Of a DNA stretch of 64,000 nucleotides, positions 23,066 through 35,603 are shown piece after piece; the stretch's first letter is position 1; each line of letters opens with the position of its first letter. A model generated the notes under the pieces. It was not told the origin of the DNA. It saw only the letters and a list, made by a program, of their open reading frames with translations, and ran no database searches. Origin of the DNA: Rhizophagus clarus (lineage: Eukaryota; Glomeromycota; Glomeromycetes; Glomerales; Glomeraceae); the NCBI GenBank assembly GCA_015698045.1, contig BLAL01000005.1:1302001-1366000 (forward strand). The letters run 5' to 3'. A program made the translations under genes and the position numbers.

Positions 23066-26000
23066 ATGTCGTTTCAATCTTACGGTCAAAATGAGACACT
23101 TATTTCGTCCATACGTAATATTATAAAGGTATGTTTTCATCAACGCTTTAAATATACAATTTATTTTTTTTTTTTAATAAAAATTATTAATTCAATGTTT
23201 TATCAGGATTATCCTGTCGAGAGTGTATTTAAAGAATTCCTTCAAAATGGTAGGAAGTTAATTAATTTTATTTTGTTTCAAAAATTTATATCTTTTTTTT
23301 CGTCTCATCTTATCTTTTTTTTTTTCAAAAAAAAAAAAAAAAATAGCCGATGACGCTGGAGCTTCGCGATATCATGTTATAATCGACACCCGATCACACC
23401 CTACGGATTCTCTATTTTATAATGAAATGAATGCTTGGCAAGGCCCGGCTATCCTGATATTTAATAATGCGAAATTTAGAGAAACCGACTTTGAATCGCT
23501 TATGCAGATACGCGTTGGAGGAAAACAGGAAGATGATACAAAAATTGGGAAACATGGATTGGGTTTTAATTCGTGCTATCATTTTACCGATGTCCCAAGT
23601 TTTATAAGTGGTGATTCTTTTGCATTTTTGGATCCTCAAGAGAAGTACTTGTTTCAACGTGGTGTTAAGGGTTCTATTCCCCAAAATGGCATCGGCGAAT
23701 TCTCTAAAAAGGACCAATTGCTTCCTTTTGAAGGCATCGAAGGAATCGATTTTCGTTCTACTTTTGAAGGGACTCTCTTTCGAATACCACTTAGAAAAGA
23801 ACCAAGTGAAATATCAGACGATATTTTTACTACAGGCAGGGTCCTCGAATTATTCACCAGTATTAAATTAATGATCTCCTCTCAATTTCTATTTCTTCGA
23901 AATATCGAGACAATTGAAACTTCTATTATAAAAGAAGCTACAATTCCATTACAAATAACTTCTCTTTGGAAAGCGACTATAACAGGATTGGATGAAGATA
24001 TACGAGATCGAAGAAAGTACATTAACAATGGTGTAATTAAATCTTTTCAGATAAAAATCGAATTAACTGATAATTCAGGATATAAACAAGAAGAACATTG
24101 GATTATCACTAATGGTGCACAACAAAATCCCGAGGATCCACAACTTAAAAAATATGCGGGAAAATATCGTTTACGCGTATTAGGGGGTATTGCTGCAATA
24201 CTTAAATGTTCAAGGAACACTCAGGATAACTTTAAGGGTAGAATGTATTCATTTTTTTCATTACCGGATGCAACATATTTGCCAGTTCATCTTAACGGAA
24301 CTTGGGCTCAAGGCTCAGATCGAGGAAAATTGTTAATCGAAAAAGATGATCTACCGGATATAGATCATCGGAAACTTGGTTGGAATAGGCATATTTTGCT
24401 CGATTTCTTACCAAAACTTTATTGCAAATTATTAGAAGAAATAATCAGATTATACAAAAACAATCAAATCGATCTAAAAGATCATCCCATCATAAAATAT
24501 TGGCCTTTTCCATCCGGAAGTCATCCAAAGTACATAATTGATTATGGGTTTAAAGTACTCCAACTTATATTACAAAATGATGATATCTTTCGATTGATTA
24601 ATGAAAGTTTACCTGATATGAATGATCGTGTAGACGTTCTCTTCAAATTCATACCACGTGATGCAGCTTTAGGATTTCAATACTTAATACGAAATAATTG
24701 GGGTGGAATAGGTGAGCACTTTTGCAAAAACAAGATAGTAACGTCTTTGCAATCAAATAAATAAAGAACAAATTGCTTATTCTTTTTTAATTATGTAGAC
24801 ATGAAATCGAATCCAGAACTAAAATCATTAATCCGTTCATTGCCTATTTGGCCAATACTCAAAGATCCGACACAACCAGATCCGAATCCAGCCTTGAAAT
24901 CAGCTTCATGTGGGTACATTTTGCCGAAAAACTTTAGAAATTACCGAACAAAAAGAGATTCCAAAATTTATTTGGATGCTAGTGATGACTATGCTCGAAG
25001 TAGTCTTCAACATCTTGGAGTTAAACAACGAGACATTTATGAGTATACCTTCGAGGACGTTGAATTCCCTAGTGAATATGATTATCATTACGTTTATTTT
25101 CTAAACTCCGTACTCGGTGATAGCAGAATTGTTAATGGTTTGAAAGATAAGCCTTGTTTTCCCACATATACTAATAAATTAGAGAAAATTGATCAACTTT
25201 ATGATCTTAACAATAATATTTTCAAGTTCATTTTTAGCGAAAAAATGGAAATGTTTCTTCATAATGATCTTCTTAAATTTTCAGGTCAATTGTCAAGTAT
25301 TGGATTTAAAAATCAAATTAATCAAGAAACATTCATTAACTGCGCTAAACATGTTGAGATGTTGGAAAAAGAGAACCCTCCGTCAGACATACGCTATCGG
25401 GGTTTCTCCTTGATCGATTATCTCTACAAAAATATTAACACGCTTAAGTTTGATGAAGAAATGAAAAGACTTCATTTTATCCCCATCTCCAAAGATCCGG
25501 GTAAACCTTATAGTATGAGTTATGTTCGTAAACAAACTTTAGATTGTTTTGATGATATAATCCTCTCTAAATATAAAGAAGTTGCGTGGAGTCAAAAGTC
25601 TTTGATTGCAGAAGATGTTGTACCACCTAGCCACGTACTCCAAAAGTATCCATTACTCGCTAAACCGGAAGTAACTGTAGTAGTCGAACATCTCCGTTTC
25701 TTATATGAAAACATACGAATTCATGATGAATGGAAGAGAAATTGGGCTGCTGTTTTTAAAAATAACGTCTTTGAAGTTTATAAATGGCTCGAATATGAAT
25801 GCAAGACAAATAAAGCAGACTTGTCAGACGAAATTAAATCAGGCGATAGATTATTCCTTAACATCCACAACAAAGACGCTGACCCATTTGATGACAAAAA
25901 CTGGGTTTCTGCAAATGATTTGATTTTAAATAGTGAAAAGGATGAGGATAAATATGTTAGTGTGAGCCTTCAAAAATATCCCACCATGCTCAAAAGTGCA

Positions 26001-26549
26001 GGTGCTAAGGAAGTAAAACGACCAAGTACTAAAATACACGTCAGAGTTCATAATCAGTCATCTACTACCAGTAATGCTATGTTTAAATTTTTATTTGATC
26101 GGGAATTCTCCTTAAACGATGTCACTTTTGTTGTTAGGGAAGAAGAAATAAAAGCAAGTCGATATATGCTCGCAGCAAGTTCTGAATTTTTTCGACAGAA
26201 ATTCTCTTCAATAGATCCAGGTCCGATTAGAATCACTATTGAAGGTGTTGAACCTAACGCTATGCAAATCTTATTACAATACTTGTACGGTCAGGATATC
26301 GATGTCACAATTAAAAATTTAAATATAGATGATAATGACGATACTGCAAGATATGCACTATATAAAAATTTGCTTAAATTAGCAAATGATTATGAGTTAG
26401 TTCATTTAAAAGAGTTGATGGAATTGAGACTTACACGATGGATTACCAGGTCGAATGTAGAAAGTATAAAGCAATTTGCTGAAATTTCGGGAGCAAACCA
26501 GCTCAAAGAATTTTGTGATCATTTTATTATCGTTAATAGTGATTTGTAA
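23066..26549 (+). CDS. Sacsin-type HATPase protein with C-terminal BTB domain
   Basis: Four exons join in frame: 23066-23128, 23207-23249, 23347-24711 and 24799-26549, 1073 residues. The N-terminal ~200 residues match the sacsin-type GHKL/Bergerat ATPase fold. Seen are KEFLQNADDAGA (N-box with Asp/Asn split across exons 2 and 3), GPAILIFNNAKFRETDF, and IGKHGLGFNSCYHFTDVPSF. The middle ~600 residues follow the sacsin-repeat style (GTWAQGSDRGK, LPIWPILKDP). Residues ~910-1070 form a BTB/POZ domain (FSLNDVTFVVREEEIKASRYMLAASSEFF; QILLQYLYGQDIDV), as in adaptors for Cullin-3 ubiquitin ligases. Inference: an ATP-dependent chaperone-like module coupled to a ubiquitin adaptor. No frameshift was seen. 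Codon use is less AT-biased than in the kinases. Confidence 0.9.
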
Positions 26550-27714
26550 CGAAATAATATTTACATACGAAATATAAACAAATTGAAATATCATACGATA
26601 GTGATGCTATTTTTGGTTATTAGAATACTTATTTAGATTTTATGTATTTTAGACTTGATTTATATTTTATACATAAATAAGCATAAAGAGAAATAGTCCA
26701 TCAAAGAATAAAGAAGGAATTAATATATATAAATAAACTTTCACTATTTAATTATAAAAATCAACTTGAATTTTTGATATATCATGTAAAAAGAAAAAAT
26801 TTTTTTTGTTGTACTGTACCAAATTCTACTAATTAAACGTCGTACACCATTTAACAAAATAAAGTACATAGGCAAAATTTGAAATATTTTCTTATACCGA
26901 ATTTTTATTACAATAGTTTAATTTTTTATGAAGAAATTTATATTTTTTTTAAGGTCAGGTAAAAAATTAGTTAATTTGTGCCAAATAAATTCTTAGTTCC
27001 TAATAAAAATTTTCCTATTTAAGGATGATTCGTTCACATTATTTAAAATAACTATACATCAAAAATATTTTATACTTTACAATTTCGATGTTTCGAATGT
27101 TTCGTCCCCATTGAAACATGCGTTAAGAAGGTCGCATGTCCCCAATGGGAACATACGTTAAGATGGTCGCATGTTCTCAGTCATGTGTATTAACTCTAAT
27201 TGGGTGAAACAAAATTTGGTATCATATCTAATTCGATTTTTTCCTCTTTTGCATAGCGCGCTTCTTCAGAAGTTCATTTTGGCAGGGCCGTAATACTAAA
27301 TTAAAAAGTACAAAAATTTTTCTTTTAAAAAAATCGTTTATAGTTATATACCATAATTTTATTTAAAAAACGTTTGTTTATGTTATTATTTAATGTATAT
27401 AAAACAAATCTTCCTTATCTTTAAAAACTGAAATATTCGATTCTAATGAGCTGCTACAAGGTGAGCCGACTGTACATTTTACAGTTTATTGAGCAAAGCC
27501 AATTTCTCTAATTAAAATTCAGTACTGAAATTTAAGAGATATTTAGATTGAGTTTTATAACAAAGAAAAAAATTTATTAAGAACACTTTATTACAGCTCG
27601 TCGGAGCCAGTATATAATAGAAAATATGAAATATTCTAATCTAAAATTATTAAATAATTTACTTATTATCTATTTATATAGCCTATAATAATAATAAAAA
27701 TTCACTTTAATAAA
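26550..27714. other. Intergenic stretch between convergent genes
   Basis: This separates the 3' ends of the ATPase-BTB gene and the minus-strand kinase. It is AT-rich, with one GC-richer imperfect repeat at 27107-27180 (listed separately). No gene was recognised. Confidence 0.6.
27107..27180. repeat. Two imperfect copies of a ~34-bp repeat
   Basis: CATGCGTTAAGAAGGTCGCA is followed by CATACGTTAAGATGGTCGCA, each followed by TGT and preceded by a CCCC-AT-GAA-like block. Copies are offset by about 34 bp. It stands out by GC content from surrounding AT-rich DNA. Function unknown. Confidence 0.7.
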
Positions 27715-29486
27715 TTAAAAAGTATTGATGTCAAATTCAATTTCTATGGAATTATATTCTATATTATTAAAAAAAATTAGGTCAAAACATGATAAACAAA
27801 TCATATAAGAAGTTATAAACAAACATACCATTATTATGACTACTATTAAGTGTATTAATATCCAATTCAAAATCTTTTGTTGAATAATCTAAAGAATTTA
27901 ATCAGATTACAAAATAAGTGTATTAATAAAAATAAATTTTTTTTTAAAAGAAATAATAACATTAAAATAATGAATAATATATCAATGCAGATAATAAAAA
28001 AATTAATTACCAGTAAATGATGTATTTATTATTTTTCTGATATGGATCTAATTAATTAAAGTGAAAAGAAGTTAATTATTGATGTAAAAAAGTAATATTT
28101 ATAATAAAGTAAATTTATTTATCGTTATGGAATGTGCGATAAATAAATTATTTCATAGAAAATAAAGCATTTACCAATAAATTGATTTTTTAAACTCTTT
28201 AAAGTCATCGCGGATTGATTCATACTACTTAGGTCTACTTTTATAAACGGCACCTGGATTATTTATTGTTATAGGTCCAATATCCGGCGATTTTATAACT
28301 TCAGTTGGATTTTCACAATTGTTACCATGTTCGATCTTATGCATTATGGAAATTTTGTCCCTTATATCAGTGGCTTTTGGTCTTTTATTTGGATCAGAAT
28401 GCCAACATTCTTTCATTAATTCAACATAACCTTCCGGTGCATTTGCGACAATTGGTGGTCGTAAACCATCAAGTATCTTAATTATAAGTTCTGTATCATG
28501 ATCTTCATCCCAAAAGGGTCTTCTACCTGTCATAAACTCCCACATAATCATCGCAAAACTATATATGTCTGAAGCTGTAGTATATTTTTGCCCTCGAAAA
28601 AGTTCTGGAGCCATATACGGAATAATACCATCATTTTCATTATTATTATTCGTAGACTCAGTCGCAGATTTACTAATACCCAGATCACTTATTACCACAC
28701 TTGCATATTCATATCTTCTTCTATTAAACAATATGTTTCCACTATGTAAATCTCTGTGGATAATATTTAAACTATGTAATTCAACTAGTCCATCTATTGT
28801 CATTTTTATGCTATACAATTTCGTTACCCACCTAAAGTTATAAAAATTATCATTTAAATAAGTTATCAAATCGCCTGAATTATAATATTGCATTATAATA
28901 ATTACGTCATGAGTGACAGGATCTTGAGTAATTCCAAAATATGTACTAATATTGGTTCCGACCTTAGTTCCATTTATATTTGCATTTAAAGAGAACTGGT
29001 AAAATATCTTAAGCTATATATAAAAGATCCATTATTTATGAATATTTTTTTAATTAATATAAAATATTTATTACGGTACCTCATTTAACTCCTTGTACGT
29101 AATTCTTTTAAAATTGTTAAGTTTCTTAAGAATAATCTCAGGTTGTTTATTATTCTTATACTCAGGTTTTTCAGTCAACTCAGAAATTTGGCAATCAGAC
29201 CAAGTAGCCTTGTAAATTTGACTAAATCCTCCTGAAGCAATATATTGTATGTTTGTGAACTTTTCATAAGGAATAAACTTCAAATTACGAGCGAATTGCA
29301 TGAAGTTTCTAATCCATTTTTTTCCTTTTTTATGGTCATAGTTTTTTTGTATACGTCTCATAAGACTATCAATGATTTTGCCTCCATTTTTTTTATGACA
29401 AATTTGACAAACCTGACTTTTACCTAAAATTATTCTTATTTTACTACACTTATTACATTTCTTATAAAGTTTTAATTATCGTAGTG
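27715..29486 (-). CDS. Protein kinase gene with probable frameshift before its C-terminal exons
   Basis: Minus-strand exons: ~29486-29080 (N-lobe), 29013-28176, 27888-27829 and 27758-27715. Exon 1 holds CNKC...CQIC ribbon residues, IPYEKFTNIQYIASGGFSQI and an IILK lysine; its 5' start is uncertain because no Met precedes the ribbon. Exon 2 is the C-lobe: IHRDLHSGNIL, SDLGIS for DFG, IPYMAPELF and CWHSDPNKRP. In the main frame it stops at 28225 (YKSRPK). One frame over, the family-like text LSSMNQSAMTLKSLKN runs on to a clean donor at 28175. That phase joins DYSTKDFELDINTLNSS and EYNSIEIEFDINTF-stop at 27715. One or two bases thus seem missing near 28232. Either the product is truncated after the kinase domain or this is a sequence error. 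Confidence 0.8.
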
Positions 29487-29815
29487 TAAAAAACAGATGC
29501 TAAAATTTTCCTATTCGGTAGTCTGTTGTGCTATTCAATTTGGTGATACAGTTTTTTTTTTTATATTTTTTAGAATAATGTAACCCATAAAGTCCCGGCT
29601 GAACGATCATCAAAACACTTGCCAGGTATACTCTTTTTTGGTTATAAAACTTTGCTTGCGAATTTAAATCTTAGTTCTTAGATTTAGGAATAAGAATAAT
29701 GAATCCGAATCTTAAATCTAAGAGTATTTCACCCACCCTTCTTCCCAACGAACGGATGGTCAATATATAATAAAAAAAAATATAAAAAAAAAAAAAAATT
29801 TCATCACATGTTTAC
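29487..29815. other. Short intergenic stretch
   Basis: Nothing recognised except A/T runs. It should contain the 5' exon or promoter of the minus-strand kinase gene at 27715-29486. Confidence 0.5.
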
Positions 29816-30260
29816 AGGATACAAAAAAAAAAACAAAACATCGAACTTCAAATGATCTTACTTATATAGATTTATTCTATATTTCATAATCTTTTTTTCC
29901 ACACTAAATAAATTATGTAAATAAACCCGTTATCAAAAAAAAAAAATAACTTCCTTTACACGTTATAGTATACACAAAAAAAGAAATAAACAAACATCGA
30001 ATATCAAATGACTTCCTTATACATATAGATTTACTCTACATTTCGTAATAATTTTTTTTTCCGCACCAAATAAATTATGTAAACAAGCCGTTAACAAAAA
30101 AAAAAGATTAATTTTTATATTATAAAATAAATAAAGTAATAAAAAAAATCCTTTACACGTTATAGTACACAAAAAAAACAAACATCAAATGATCTTCCTT
30201 ATATAGATATATTCATCAAATATTTCGTAATAATCGTAAACAAACTCATCAAAAAAAAAG
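29815..30260. repeat. A-rich tandem repeat, about three copies
   Basis: Blocks such as 'AACATCGAA...TCAAATGA', 'TATAGATTTA', 'ATTTCGTAATAAT', 'AAATAAATTATGTAAA' and 'CCTTTACACGTTATAGTA' recur in order at about 29820-29960, 29965-30165 and 30150-30260. Spacing is roughly 145-170 bp, with variable poly(A) between. The copies are imperfect. Confidence 0.7.
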
Positions 30261-30697
30261 GAGATATTTCATTTTTTAAAAAAAAAAATTTCAAATAAAA
30301 AAAAATTAAATTTTTTATTTTAAAAAAAGAAAATTCAACTTCGCTAAAATAAAACAATAAAAACTTTTGTTAAATTTTAGAATTTTCTTTAATTTAACTA
30401 TTAATAATTAATTTAATTAATTAATTAATTAATTTTTTTTTTTCTAAAATCTGATTGTATAAAAAAACCACACTCCTCTTTCCCCTTAAAAATTATTACT
30501 TAAAAAAGTAGATTTACATACAAAATTTTTTCTCAAAAAAAAAAAAAGATCGTGACCTATCTAAAAGCATATTTAAAAAATCTGATCCCCCTGAAAAAAT
30601 TTTAAAAAAGAATCAACAAAATCTTTTCAGTCGAGACAAAAAAAAAATATATTTTTTTTATTTTATACAAAAAAAAAAAATAAAAAATGCCAGCAAA

Positions 30698-31604
30698 TTG
30701 AGCATGATATGTTATGTTCACAGCTTAACTCAAAAGTCAACAAAAGAATACAGTATCAAAGAAATCACTGGAATTGTAAGAATGAATGATGAAGATCCGT
30801 CAAAAATCATTTATTTAAAAATTAAAGCTTTTGTCCCACTAGACAAAGAAATCGAGACCCATATTGAAGAATTTGAAAGTTCTCAAGTAATTTACCTAAA
30901 AGATAAATTTATTGGTTGCAACGGGTGGTATATGATATGTTTTTAATTTGTTTTTGAAAAAAATTATATTTTTAAAAATAAAAAAATTCATACTAAAATA
31001 CTAATTCATGAAATACATGATTAAATTAATAAGGTAAACGCTACTTTCATCAAACCTATTGTCAATCTTGATTTTGACATGATACCAGCTGTAGGTATAA
31101 ACGCTATGGTAATAGGACAAACTACACAAATGGTTAAAAATGTCGATGGTGAATCAGTTCTTGATTTCCTTGTGGAAGAAAATCTAGGAGAAAGTGAACT
31201 GAAAGAATTTCAATTAGAAATGAAACATAATCCAAATATCAGTTATTTGGCCAATAAGACGAATTCTATTAACCAAACCTTAAGGTCTACCATGGTGATT
31301 TTAATGGGTCTGCTTCATAATCAAGAACCTAAAATTAGATGATATCTCTTTAATTTCTAGTAATCGACCTAATGCTACTAATCAATTCACTGATTTACCA
31401 TGGTTGAGACAAGACCTGACTAGTCCTGGAAGGCATACACCAAGAGGATCTACACCACGTTCAAAAAGAGGTCATGTTACACTTTCGCAAGTATTTCCAA
31501 CAACCAGGCAAACCCGAAGTCACACATTAGCATCTGTATTACAACAAAATCCACTCCCTAATATGAACCAAAATGAAACTTCTAACAAAACTACTGATGG
31601 CTAA
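30698..31604 (+). pseudogene. Probable disrupted nucleic-acid-binding-like protein, family common in this genome type
   Basis: Three consecutive frames read as one protein. Block 1, 30698-~30940 (YVHSLTQKSTKEYSIKEITG; FKSSQ-like FESSQVIYLKDKFIGC). After an intron-like gap, block 2, from 31035 (VNATFIKPIVNLDFDMIPAV), runs to a stop at 31342. One frame over, block 3 (LDDISLISSN, then DLPWLRQDLTSPGRHTPRG) runs to 31604. The 5' end has ATG-CCA-GCA-AAT-TGA at 30687, so the normal start seems broken. No splice pair joins blocks 1 and 2 in phase. The layout of an oligonucleotide-binding-like N-terminus and a basic Ser/Thr/Arg tail is from memory of similar fungal proteins and is uncertain. Confidence 0.45.
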
Positions 31605-32049
31605 TCTTCCTCTTCTTTTAAAGAACTATTCCTTCATAGCTTTTCATTAGAATTTTTTGATTTTTCTCATATATTTGTTAATATTTTTCATAGTTTTCAT
31701 TAACTTTTTATAATTTTTTTTATTTTATACTTTATTATATATGAAAATTGTATTTACATCATTTATTTCTTAATAAAATTAAAATTAAATAAAAAATCTA
31801 ACTAAAAAAATATGAATTCGTGAAGTCAATAAAAAATAAAAGCCACACCATATCAATCTTTTTTTATAAAAAAATAAATAAATAAACGAAAAAAAATAAA
31901 ACCTATATATAAATATAATTCGCACAATAAAACTATTGATAAACAGACTAATCGTAAAAAAACTGCAATTCGAATTTATTACATATATATATTTGATAAT
32001 GAATATGAACCTTAATCGAATTAACACCAAATCAGACTGTTAACTATAA
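31605..32049. other. AT-rich spacer
   Basis: No gene supported. The minus-strand frame at 31785-32030 is rich in Ile, Phe and Tyr, as expected of random AT-rich DNA. Confidence 0.55.
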
Positions 32050-32406
32050 TAATCTTTTTCAAAATTATTTAAATCAAAATCACAACTCCCAAAATAACCA
32101 TTTATCACAAAATTATTCGAATCAAAATCTCAATTCTCGAAATAACCTCAATTAACATATTGGAGACCATCTCCCAAGCAAATAAGATTATACAATAAAT
32201 TTCAAAATGATATCCTAACCCAATGGCCCCGAATTGACTGTGTATACTGTGGAAAACTTATGTATCCCGAAAAAGCAGATTGGATCTTCTATAATCCACT
32301 AATCACTTATACTCTACAACAAATAATACCAGATATTGCTCTAACTTTCCACTCACAAACATTTATTTATGATTTATATAAAAAAATATATTCTTTTCAC
32401 AAATAA
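32050..32406 (+). pseudogene. Fragment resembling the N-terminal part of a Helitron/Pif1-type helicase protein
   Basis: The plus strand reads FQNDILTQWPRIDCVYCGKL, then MYPEKADWIFYNPLITY and TLQQIIPDIALTFHSQ, up to a stop at ~32405. Just upstream, Asn/Gln-rich repeats (NQN, SQNYSNQN) run in another frame with stops. The DCVYCGKLMYPEKA block is like the Cys-containing region before Helitron-like helicase domains in related genomes (from memory). The helicase itself is absent. Confidence 0.4.
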
Positions 32407-33340
32407 AAATAATAATTATTATACTTTCTTTATATTACCAATCTTAATCATCAATTGTTAAATACAATACATTCATTGTTTATTCATAAAAAATATTTGT
32501 CAGTGAAACAAAATCAATCACTAACAAGAATAAATGTCGCACATTTTTTTAACCAATTAAAGTTTAACAATCTAGTCACGCGATCGTGCTGATAATATCC
32601 CTATCGTGGGTACTAGAAAAAAACCTACTGGCTAGTTTATCCATAATTTGATCAGGTTATTCCATTAAAAATAAAAATATAGTATTTTTATTTAAAGTTT
32701 AGGAAGTTAATTAAATAATTAAACAGAAGTCTGCAAGAGAATTTTATGACTAATACAGTATTAGCAAATATATTTGATTGTTGTTTTGCCTAATTTATTC
32801 GTTTTATGTTTAACGTCACACAAGAGTAATAAATATTCACATTAGTTACATCGGGATGTGATTTACTATGCTATAGCCATTACGATCATTCTTGTCCGCT
32901 ATTCTGATATTGTTATTTTTTATCACACTGAAAAATTTTAATTGTACTACATATTATATTTTTGTTATTTAATAAAATAGATTCTCGAAGCTTGATATTG
33001 TATGTAAATAAAGTAAATAAAATTTGAATAGTGCATTACCTGTGGTAATATGACGATAGCATAATTACTGTTTCACAATTTTTTTGCGATACAAATAACA
33101 CAATTTATAAGCTAAATTGTATAATAAAACGTATTACCATTACTTGCCCATTACTATTATTATTGTTATATATGTATATATTTTTTTTTAATGGATACAT
33201 ATTTTATTTTATTTATACAATAGTTTAATTTAAAATATCAATCAAATATGGCGACCGGTAATTATGAAAACTCGACATAAAATTGTTTTTATTACTAATA
33301 AATGTTTTTTTTTTTTTTTCTTATTTGTTTTTTTAAAACC
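32407..33340. other. Intergenic, no gene seen
   Basis: AT-rich sequence with no recognisable coding segment or repeat. Confidence 0.55.
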
Positions 33341-34930
33341 TATTAAATTAGTCGGTATTGACTTAGGAACTACATACTCCTGTGTTGGTGTTTAGAAAAA
33401 TGATGATGTTGAAATTATTACCAACAGTTGGGGTAATCGCAAAATATCATCATATGTCGCATTCACTGATAAAAGTATTCTTATTGGCTATCCGGCAAAA
33501 AATCAAATTTCTACAAATCCATGTAATACTGTCTTTGACATTTACCATCTTATTGGCCGCAATTTTAATGATCCTGACATTCAATCTAATTTGAAGGTAC
33601 GTAAAGTTAATATAATTATTTAAAAAAGATTGAATTCACAGAAAACTTTACTCAAAAAATTTATATTATATTAGCGCTGGCCGTTCAGAGTCATTGAAAA
33701 AATTGGAAAACTATATGTTCGTGTGAAGAAATATTGTTCATGGTATTGGTAGAACTGAAAGAAGCCGCAGAAATTTATCTCAGTACACAAGTTGAAAGGG
33801 TTGTAATCACAGTGCCATCATGCTTTAATTATTTTTCAAAGTAAAGCTATAAGGAATGCTGGTTTGATTGCCAGTTTGAATGTAATTCGTATCATTGTTG
33901 GATCAACTGCGCGTCCATTGCTTATGGTTTAGCAATATTAAAATTAATGACATTTCTTATAAGTTGGACAGGATTACAACTAGTGGACGTAATAGTGAAC
34001 TAAATGTACTTGTCTTTAATTTGGGTGGTAGTACTTGGAATGTCTCTCTCTTAAGAATTAAAGGTAGATTTATTGAAGTAAAGGCTGTTGCTAGTAACAA
34101 TTATCTTAGTGGTAAAGATTTTGACAATCGCCTTATGAATCATTTTGTATAAGAATTCAAAAGTAAGATCTTTCTTCTAACGTAAGTGCTCTCTATCATT
34201 TAAAGGAGCATTGTGAACGAGCAAAGCACAAGCTTTCTACATCAATGCAAGCTTTCATCAAAATCAGTTCTCTTTTTGAAAATATCATATCAACTTTGTA
34301 CCTCTTTGACACGTGGCAAATTTAAAGAATTGAATCAAGATTTGTTTCGATCAATTATTGAACTTATTGAGAGAGTATTGAAAGATAGTAAAATTTCTAC
34401 ATAAAAGTCATGTTGATGAAATTGTTTTGATTGGTGGCTCAACACGAATTCCCAAAATTCAAAGGATAATATCTGAATTCTTTATGGAAAAGAAATAAAC
34501 AAATCTATTAATCCTGATGAAGCAGCACTTTATGTTGTTGCCATACAAGCTGCTGTTTTATCTGGTAAGAAATCTGAAAAGCTTCTAGATTTTCTTTTAA
34601 TTGATGCTAATGTTTTATCACTGGGTATTGAAATTCTCAACCTAATATATTGATTAAAGTATATGAAGGTGAACATACCCGAACAAAAGATAACAATTTG
34701 CTTGGAAAATTCAAACTACCTATTCCTTCAGCACCAAAGGAAATTCCACAAATTGAAATTATCTTCGATATTGATGCAATAGAATTATAACCGTATGTAT
34801 TCTTACAAAAATATCATTACAATTTAAATAGTGAATTTCACTTATTTTTTTAAGTTTCAACTGTTGATAAATCAACTGGTAGGTCAAATAAAAATTACCG
34901 TTGAAGGACAATTGAAATCGAGCATATGGG
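33341..34930 (+). pseudogene. HSP70 pseudogene
   Basis: Starting at ~33350 the DNA reads VGIDLGTTYSCVGV, then an in-frame TAG, then [20 protein letters not shown] and the [14 protein letters not shown] region; an intron-like GTACGT follows at 33598. Later pieces in shifting frames include TVPSCFN, DFDNRLMNHFV, the [15 protein letters not shown] region (~34430) and [19 protein letters not shown], followed by DKSTGR at ~34870. The order matches the Hsp70 ATPase and substrate-binding domains. Several stops and frameshifts are present, and the C-terminal lid is missing. It is a dead copy of a cytosolic-type chaperone. Confidence 0.9.
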
Positions 34931-35603
34931 TTTGTAATCATACTTTAATATTTACAATATAATTGTGGTTTTATTAACGTATGTTACTTTGCAATAATAG
35001 TTAACAGAATAATCCAGAGGTAGCACATAACTCATTAACTCTTATATCTCATATTTGCATTAAAAACAAAATCTCGTGGATTGAAAATCTTAGTAAAAAT
35101 ATGTTATGATAAATTAATATTTATAATAATAAAATGTCTGTTTTTTAATTAGCTGATAGGAAAATTAAAACCGAAAATCCAAAACATACATTAACTAAAG
35201 CCAAATGTCTATTATTTCTAAAGTTATAAATTGAATTTAAATAATAAAATAGTTTCAAGCATTTAGCACTGATTTAATTGTATGGAAAGTTATGTTCAAA
35301 ATTGTCCTGTAATTTATTATTTATAATTTTAATTACAAATTTGCTTGCAACCTCAGTAATCAAACTGCACCATTAATAATTAATGTTGTAGATACAAGAT
35401 AGTAATATTTTAAACTGCGTCAATGGTATTGTTATTTTTTAATCATCATTTGATAAAAAATAAAAATGTGTAGCTAAAGTTATTAAACGTCAAAACTATT
35501 TTTATAGGCTAAAAAAAGTTTTAAACTCATATGATTATATGAACTAAAAAAAAAAAATCATGGTAGTTTTTTTACATACGTGATACGTTATCATCGTTTT
35601 TAA
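34931..35603. other. Intergenic stretch
   Basis: AT-rich sequence between the HSP70 pseudogene and the 3' end of the kelch gene. No gene or strong repeat recognised. Confidence 0.6.

Noticed and set aside
23412..23871. Overlapping frames on both strands in the ATPase gene
   Set aside because: Shadows of the exon that encodes the recognisable GHKL ATPase motifs.
31785..32030. Minus-strand 81-codon hydrophobic frame
   Set aside because: Composition typical of chance frames in poly(A/T) DNA.
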